DNA from: JBOHHM01 sp050725495
GTDB taxonomy: Bacteria; Pseudomonadota; Gammaproteobacteria; Burkholderiales; Burkholderiaceae_C
Reading direction: 5' to 3'
NCBI GenBank assembly: GCA_050725495.1
Contig: JBOHHM010000179.1
Span: forward strand, 1-17,102
DNA length: 17,102 nt
The position numbers were made by a program, and so were the translations under genes. The notes below the pieces were generated by a model, which worked only from the letters and a program-made list of their open reading frames with translations, did no database searches and had not been told where the DNA came from. Below are positions 13,996 to 17,102 of this stretch, piece after piece; position 1 is the first letter of the stretch, and each line of letters opens with the position of its first letter.

Positions 13996-14424
13996 ATGAA
14001 AACGTTCAGCGCCAAACCCGCTGACGTGACGCACGAGTGGTTTGTGATTGACGCCACCGACAAGGTGCTCGGCCGGGTAGCCAGCGAAGTTGCCCTCCGT
14101 TTGCGCGGCAAACACAAAGCCATTTACACGCCTCACGTCGATACCGGTGACTTCATCGTCATCATCAACGCCGCGAAACTCCGTGTCACGGGCGCCAAGC
14201 CCCTGGACAAGGTGTATTACCGTCACTCCGGTTTCCCTGGTGGCATCACGGCCACCAACTTCCGCGACATGCAAGCCAAGCACCCCGGCCGCGCTTTGGA
14301 AAAAGCCGTCAAGGGCATGCTGCCCAAGGGTCCCCTGGGCTACGCCATGATCAAGAAGCTCAAGGTGTACGGCGGTGCTGAGCACCCGCACACTGCCCAG
14401 CAACCCAAAGTGTTGGAAGTTTAA
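13996..14424 (+). CDS. rplM: 50S ribosomal protein L13
   Basis: L13 is an early-assembly protein of the large subunit. The 142-residue product has the same length as the E. coli protein and starts MKTFSAKPADVTHEWFVIDA. Typical segments are VLGRVASEVALRLRGKHK, YTPHVDTGDFIVIINA, the KVYYRHSGFPGG motif, RALEKAVKGMLPKGPLG and the end VYGGAEHPHTAQQPKVLEV. The start at 13996 is chosen because it gives the standard N-terminus and follows AGAGAAA; the frame is open further upstream but encodes the leader there. The codon style is that of a highly expressed gene. It is followed 11 bp later by rpsI, the conserved pair. Confidence 0.99.
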   Translation: MKTFSAKPADVTHEWFVIDATDKVLGRVASEVALRLRGKHKAIYTPHVDTGDFIVIINAAKLRVTGAKPLDKVYYRHSGFPGGITATNFRDMQAKHPGRALEKAVKGMLPKGPLGYAMIKKLKVYGGAEHPHTAQQPKVLEV

Positions 14425-14435
14425 GGAGCCTTGAG

Positions 14436-14828
14436 ATGATTGGTGAATGGAACAATGGCACCGGCCGTCGCAAGTCCAGCGTCGCCCGCGTGTTTCTGAA
14501 AAAAGGCACGGGCAAGATCACGGTCAACGGCAAGGACATCACCGAATTCTTCGGCCGTCAAACCTCGATCATGATCTGCAAACAGCCGCTCTACCTGACC
14601 AACCATGTCGAAACCTTCGACATCCAGGTCAATGTGCACGGCGGCGGCGAATCGGGTCAGGCTGGCGCCACGCGCCATGGCATCACCCGCGCCCTGATCG
14701 ACTACGACGCAGCGCTCAAGCCCGCGCTGAGCCAGGCCGGCTTCGTGACGCGTGACGCGCGTGAAGTCGAGCGCAAGAAGGTCGGTCTGCACTCTGCACG
14801 TCGCCGCAAGCAATTCTCCAAACGGTAA
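14436..14828 (+). CDS. rpsI: 30S ribosomal protein S9
   Basis: S9 lies in the head of the small subunit, and its C-terminal tail reaches the P-site tRNA. The product has 130 residues, the same as in E. coli. Visible parts are GTGRRKSSVARVFL near the start, GKITVNGKDITEFFGR, VNVHGGGESGQAGATRHGITRAL and the basic C-terminal tail ERKKVGLHSARRRKQFSKR with the terminal SKR. AAGGAG (14423-14428) precedes the ATG by 7 nt. It is co-transcribed with rplM and closed by a terminator at 14955. Confidence 0.99.
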   Translation: MIGEWNNGTGRRKSSVARVFLKKGTGKITVNGKDITEFFGRQTSIMICKQPLYLTNHVETFDIQVNVHGGGESGQAGATRHGITRALIDYDAALKPALSQAGFVTRDAREVERKKVGLHSARRRKQFSKR

Positions 14829-14870
14829 TCTTTGCTACTGCGGAGCCGCAATGCCGCGTTGCAAATCCTC

Positions 14871-14905
14871 GCAAGGCGCAAGCCTTGCTCCGGTTTGCGC
14901 CTTGC
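14871..14905. repeat. Long perfect inverted repeat downstream of rpsI
   Basis: GCAAGGCGCAA (14871-14881) pairs with TTGCGCCTTGC (14895-14905) over 11 bp with a 13-nt loop. No T-tract follows. It lies in the 3' UTR between rpsI and the terminator and may stabilise the 3' end of the ribosomal mRNA. Confidence 0.55.
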
Positions 14906-14954
14906 CTTGCAGCTCCTCGCCACGCAAATCTCACCATTTGGTCAGCGCTTCGAG

Positions 14955-14986
14955 AAACCGCCGGACGCAGGTCCTGGCGGTTTTTT
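14955..14986 (+). terminator. Rho-independent terminator of rplM-rpsI
   Basis: AAACCGCC (14955-14962) and GGCGGTTT (14976-14983) flank an inner GGAC/GTCC stem with loop GCAG and a one-base bulge. The stem runs into TTTTTTGTTTTG, a classic intrinsic terminator. Confidence 0.9.
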
Positions 14987-15029
14987 GTTTTGTAGCCGTT
15001 AGACGCGCCGCTCAACGTTTTGCCGACCC

Positions 15030-15737
15030 ATGCGTTTTCGTCTGCTTCGCCGCCGCCTGACCATCAGCGCCCCGCGCATGGCGGTGCGCAGCCACATGCC
15101 CTGGCCGCTGCGTTGGGCCTTGGCGGCCATCGTGTTTGGATTCTGCGCCGCCATCGCCTTGTGGGCTTTCGAGTTCGGCAAGAGCATTGCGGGCCTGGAC
15201 CACGATGCGAAGGAAGAGCTCGTGGCCCTGCGCGCCGAGCTGACCAGGCTGCGCGAGGAGCGCGACAAGGCGCAGTCGGTCGCCAACACCTCGGGCAGCC
15301 TGCTGACGGCGGAAAAGGCGGCGCAAGAGCACCTGAGCGGCAAGATCCGGCAGCTGGAGCAGGACAACCGGGCCCTGCGCGACGACCTCGGCTTTTTCGA
15401 GAAGCTGATTCCGGCCGGCGCGGGCGAAGGCATGGCGATTCGCAGCCTGCAGGCCGAAATGCTGGGCGGCACCCAGCTCAAATGGCAGCTGCTGGTGATG
15501 CAGCCGGTGAAGAACGCACCCGAATTCAACGGCCAGCTGGAGCTGAGCTTCAGCGGCACCCAGAACGGCAAGCCCTGGATGATGGCCCTGCCCGGCGGCC
15601 CGCAAGCCCTGCAATTGCGCCAGTACCGGCGGATCGAGGGCGTGGTCGATCTGCCGCCGCAGGCCGTGGTAAAAACCGTCTCCGCCAAAGTGCTGCAAGG
15701 CGCCGCCACCCGGGCGGTGCAGACGGCCAAGCTCTGA
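15030..15737 (+). CDS. DUF6776 family membrane protein
   Basis: The 235-residue product has a basic N-terminus, one membrane helix at about residues 27-48 (RWALAAIVFGFCAAIALWAFEF), a heptad-rich coiled coil at about 58-122 (LVALRAELTRLREERDKAQ, KIRQLEQDNRALRDDL) and a compact C-terminal domain about 130-225 (IRSLQAEMLGGTQLKWQLLVMQPVKN, GQLELSFSGTQNGKPWMM). This fits the DUF6776 family, seen next to bactofilin genes in beta-proteobacteria. It is probably an inner-membrane protein with its coiled coil and globular domain in the periplasm; the function is unknown. The bactofilin gene starts 26 bp downstream, so the two probably form an operon and may act together on cell shape or envelope. A start at Met17 is also possible; there is no clear Shine-Dalgarno for either. 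Confidence 0.85.
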   Translation: MRFRLLRRRLTISAPRMAVRSHMPWPLRWALAAIVFGFCAAIALWAFEFGKSIAGLDHDAKEELVALRAELTRLREERDKAQSVANTSGSLLTAEKAAQEHLSGKIRQLEQDNRALRDDLGFFEKLIPAGAGEGMAIRSLQAEMLGGTQLKWQLLVMQPVKNAPEFNGQLELSFSGTQNGKPWMMALPGGPQALQLRQYRRIEGVVDLPPQAVVKTVSAKVLQGAATRAVQTAKL

Positions 15738-15763
15738 ATCAAAAAATCGTTGAGGAATCCGCC

Positions 15764-16159
15764 ATGTTCGCCAGGAAAAAACAGCCGCCCATCAAGAGCC
15801 TAATCGCCCAGGGCAGCCGGATCGAGGGCCATTTCATCTTCACTGACGGCCTGCGCGTCGATGGCGAGGTGGTCGGCGACATCCGCGCCAACGAAGACAA
15901 GCCCAGCATTCTGGTGATTTCCGAGACGGCCCATGTGAGTGGCGCGGTCTATGCCGACCATGTGATCATCAATGGCCGCATCCAGGGGCCGGTCTACGCG
16001 ACCGAGCTGCTGGAGCTGCAGCCCAAGGCCAGAATCGATGGCGATGTGCATTACAAGGCGCTGGAAATGCACCAGGGCGCCGTGATCGCCGGCCAGATGC
16101 GCCCCATGACCGGGGTGGAGGAAAAGCCCTTACTGAAACTGGCGGCAAATAAGCATTGA
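15764..16159 (+). CDS. Bactofilin (polymer-forming cytoskeletal protein)
   Basis: Bactofilins are small right-handed beta-helix proteins that polymerise without nucleotides and scaffold cell-wall or polarity factors. The 131-residue product has the typical core: LIAQGSRIEGHFIFTDGLRVDGEVVGDI (residues 13-40), then repeated short strands SETAHVSGAVYADHVIINGRIQGPVYATELLELQPKARIDGDVHYKALEMHQGAVIAGQM. The short N-terminal tail MFARKKQPP contains the basic residues often seen in membrane-associated bactofilins. GAGGA (15752-15756) lies 7 nt before the ATG, which fixes the start; the frame is open far upstream but only as a shadow of the DUF6776 gene. The DUF6776 protein directly upstream is a candidate membrane partner. 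Confidence 0.95.
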   Translation: MFARKKQPPIKSLIAQGSRIEGHFIFTDGLRVDGEVVGDIRANEDKPSILVISETAHVSGAVYADHVIINGRIQGPVYATELLELQPKARIDGDVHYKALEMHQGAVIAGQMRPMTGVEEKPLLKLAANKH

Positions 16160-16216
16160 CTGAATTCCCGAGCGAATTGCAGTAGTATTCTCAGCAGACA
16201 GTTAAACGGAGTCCCC

Positions 16217-16582
16217 ATGAGCGCCGTCGCCGAAAACATCCAGACCGAAATGCCCGCCCCTATCGTCTTCACCGACAGCGCGGCAGCCAAGGTGGCCGAC
16301 CTGATTGCCGAGGAAGGCAATCCCGACCTCAAGCTGCGCGTGTTCGTGCAGGGCGGCGGCTGCTCCGGCTTCCAATACGGCTTCACCTTCGACGAAATCA
16401 CCAACGAAGACGACACCACGATGACCAAGAACGGTGTCTCGTTGCTGATCGACGCGATGAGCTACCAGTACCTGGTGGGCGCCGAGATCGACTACAAGGA
16501 AGATCTGCAGGGCGCTCAGTTCGTGATCAAGAATCCGAACGCCACCTCGACCTGCGGGTGCGGCTCCAGTTTCTCGGCTTGA
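16217..16582 (+). CDS. erpA: Iron-sulfur cluster insertion protein ErpA
   Basis: ErpA is an A-type carrier that receives Fe-S clusters from the assembly scaffold and passes them to apo-enzymes, including those of isoprenoid synthesis. The 121-residue product carries the three conserved cysteines Cys49 (in GGGCSGFQYGF), Cys113 and Cys115 (in STCGCGSSFS), spaced as in the HesB/IscA family, and the segment DAMSYQYLVGAEIDYKEDLQGAQFVIKNPNA. The N-terminus MSAVAENIQTEMPAPIVFTDSAA is typical of beta-proteobacterial ErpA. CGGAG near 16207 serves as ribosome binding site. A TTGACT at 16156-16161 could be a -35 element, but the only -10-like sequence (TAGTAT, 16183) is too far away, so a promoter is not claimed. 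An intrinsic terminator follows. Confidence 0.97.
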   Translation: MSAVAENIQTEMPAPIVFTDSAAAKVADLIAEEGNPDLKLRVFVQGGGCSGFQYGFTFDEITNEDDTTMTKNGVSLLIDAMSYQYLVGAEIDYKEDLQGAQFVIKNPNATSTCGCGSSFSA

Positions 16583-16605
16583 GCCAAGGGTTGGCAGCAA
16601 GCCCC

Positions 16606-16630
16606 AAAGCCGCCTTCGGGCGGCTTTTTT
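16606..16630 (+). terminator. Rho-independent terminator of erpA
   Basis: AAAGCCGCC (16606-16614) and GGCGGCTTT (16619-16627) form a 9-bp stem with a TTCG tetraloop, running into TTTTTTG. It stands 3 bp before the group II intron 5' end. Confidence 0.93.
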
Positions 16631-16633
16631 GTT

Positions 16634-17102
16634 GTGCGCCCAGCATGGGCGCACTCCTGGAGGTGCAAGTCCTCCCGCGAGCTGACCACAGCGAGCGAAG
16701 TGAAGCGCAACTGCATGAGGGTGACCGAGTGTGGGAAGGAAGCGTGGAGCGTAAATCACGAGCCGATGGACAAGAACTGCATACAAGGCGGAGCCGATCA
16801 GGGCGAGCAGGCAAGAAACTGCGAAGCTCTTGTGGTCAAGGATCAGGCAGCGTAAATGCGGCGGTTGTGTGATGAAGGAGTGCGTTCTTACCTGGGGAGA
16901 TCTCGCCTCGTGCCTGAAAGGGCGACGGTGATGAACCGGAGCGAGAAGTCAGCAAAGGTCGTAGTAGTCGGGGCGACCCGACGAAGGGCCGAAGGAGTGG
17001 AAGGAGTAGCCCTGCGGCTCTCGGAGTTGGAGCGACTCAGATGTTCACGAACGTGAAGCTCGCCAAGATGCCTGCGAGGGTGAAGCCCGAGTGGGTCTGG
17101 CA
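16634..17102 (+). mobile_element. Group II intron, 5' part (domain I onward), truncated by the window end
   Basis: The element starts with GTGCG, the conserved group II 5' end. GTGCGCCC (16634-16641) can pair with GGGCGCAC (16647-16654), and CTGGAGGTGCAAGTCCTCC follows, as in the 5' domain of many bacterial group II introns. Further on, GAAGTCAGCAAAGGTCGTAGTAG near 16946-16968 matches the stretch usually found just before an intron-encoded reverse transcriptase. No frame through 16634-17040 looks coding. The insertion point directly behind an intrinsic terminator, on the same strand, is the habit known for IIC introns; the class is not proven here because domains V and VI lie outside. The reverse transcriptase begins at 17041. 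Confidence 0.85.
17041..17102 (+). CDS. ltrA: Start of group II intron reverse transcriptase/maturase (partial)
   Basis: Twenty codons are visible, MFTNVKLAKMPARVKPEWVW, before the window ends. The position, after about 400 nt of structured intron RNA, is where the intron-encoded protein is expected. The residues alone are too few to prove the family, and a start at the Met in AKMP (17068) is also possible. The call rests on context. Confidence 0.6.
   Translation, partial: MFTNVKLAKMPARVKPEWVW

Noticed and set aside
16156..16188. erpA promoter or IscR site (TTGACT ... TAGTAT)
   Set aside because: The spacer of 21 bp is too long for sigma-70, and the bases do not follow the IscR type 1 pattern well.
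16856..17056. 66-codon open frame within the intron
   Set aside because: It is basic, lacks reverse transcriptase motifs and lies in the structured RNA part of the intron.

Overview
The window reads as chromosomal DNA of a beta-proteobacterium, most likely a member of the Comamonadaceae (Polaromonas, Rhodoferax, Acidovorax or Variovorax relatives; the genus is not decided). The reasons are the high GC content, an S-adenosylhomocysteine (SAH) riboswitch in front of ahcY, the adjacent ahcY, tlyA and metF genes, the DUF6776, bactofilin and erpA run, and short palindromic elements of a type I recall from that family.

Region by region: 1-425 is the 3' end of an EF-G-like translation factor. 427-3933 is a methyl-cycle block: promoter, SAH riboswitch, ahcY, tlyA and metF, with several hairpins and dispersed repeats between the genes. 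One repeat lies inside tlyA, and one hairpin covers the metF ribosome binding site. 3941-4537 is an RlpA-type lipoprotein. 4602-8874 is an accessory cell-envelope cluster: a DUF4382 lipoprotein on the minus strand, divergent from a DUF6502 protein that is translationally coupled to a DUF5666 lipoprotein, followed by a CAP-domain lipoprotein. The DUF5666 frame is broken at a G6 tract that also fits a -1 slippery heptamer. 8875-11473 is a decayed region: a dispersed repeat, an outer-membrane protein cut after about 107 residues, a serine/threonine kinase lacking its N-lobe joined directly to it, and a heavily degraded IS4-type transposase on the minus strand. 11479-13762 holds rlmJ (minus) and a divergent secreted trypsin-like protease. 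13818-14828 is the rplM-rpsI ribosomal operon with its own promoter and a leader hairpin. 15030-16582 holds a DUF6776 membrane protein, a bactofilin and erpA. From 16634 to the end is the 5' part of a group II intron, placed a few bases after the erpA terminator; its maturase gene begins at 17041 and runs out of the window.

How the genes work together: AhcY removes SAH, MetF supplies the methyl-THF used to remethylate homocysteine, and TlyA and RlmJ are SAM-dependent rRNA methyltransferases that produce SAH. The riboswitch therefore ties operon expression to methyl-cycle flux. The DUF4382/DUF6502/DUF5666/CAP group is the best candidate here for a poorly described system: a cytoplasmic, possibly DNA-binding protein next to three glycine-rich lipoproteins. 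Its function cannot be read from the sequence. No tRNA, rRNA or CRISPR array was seen.
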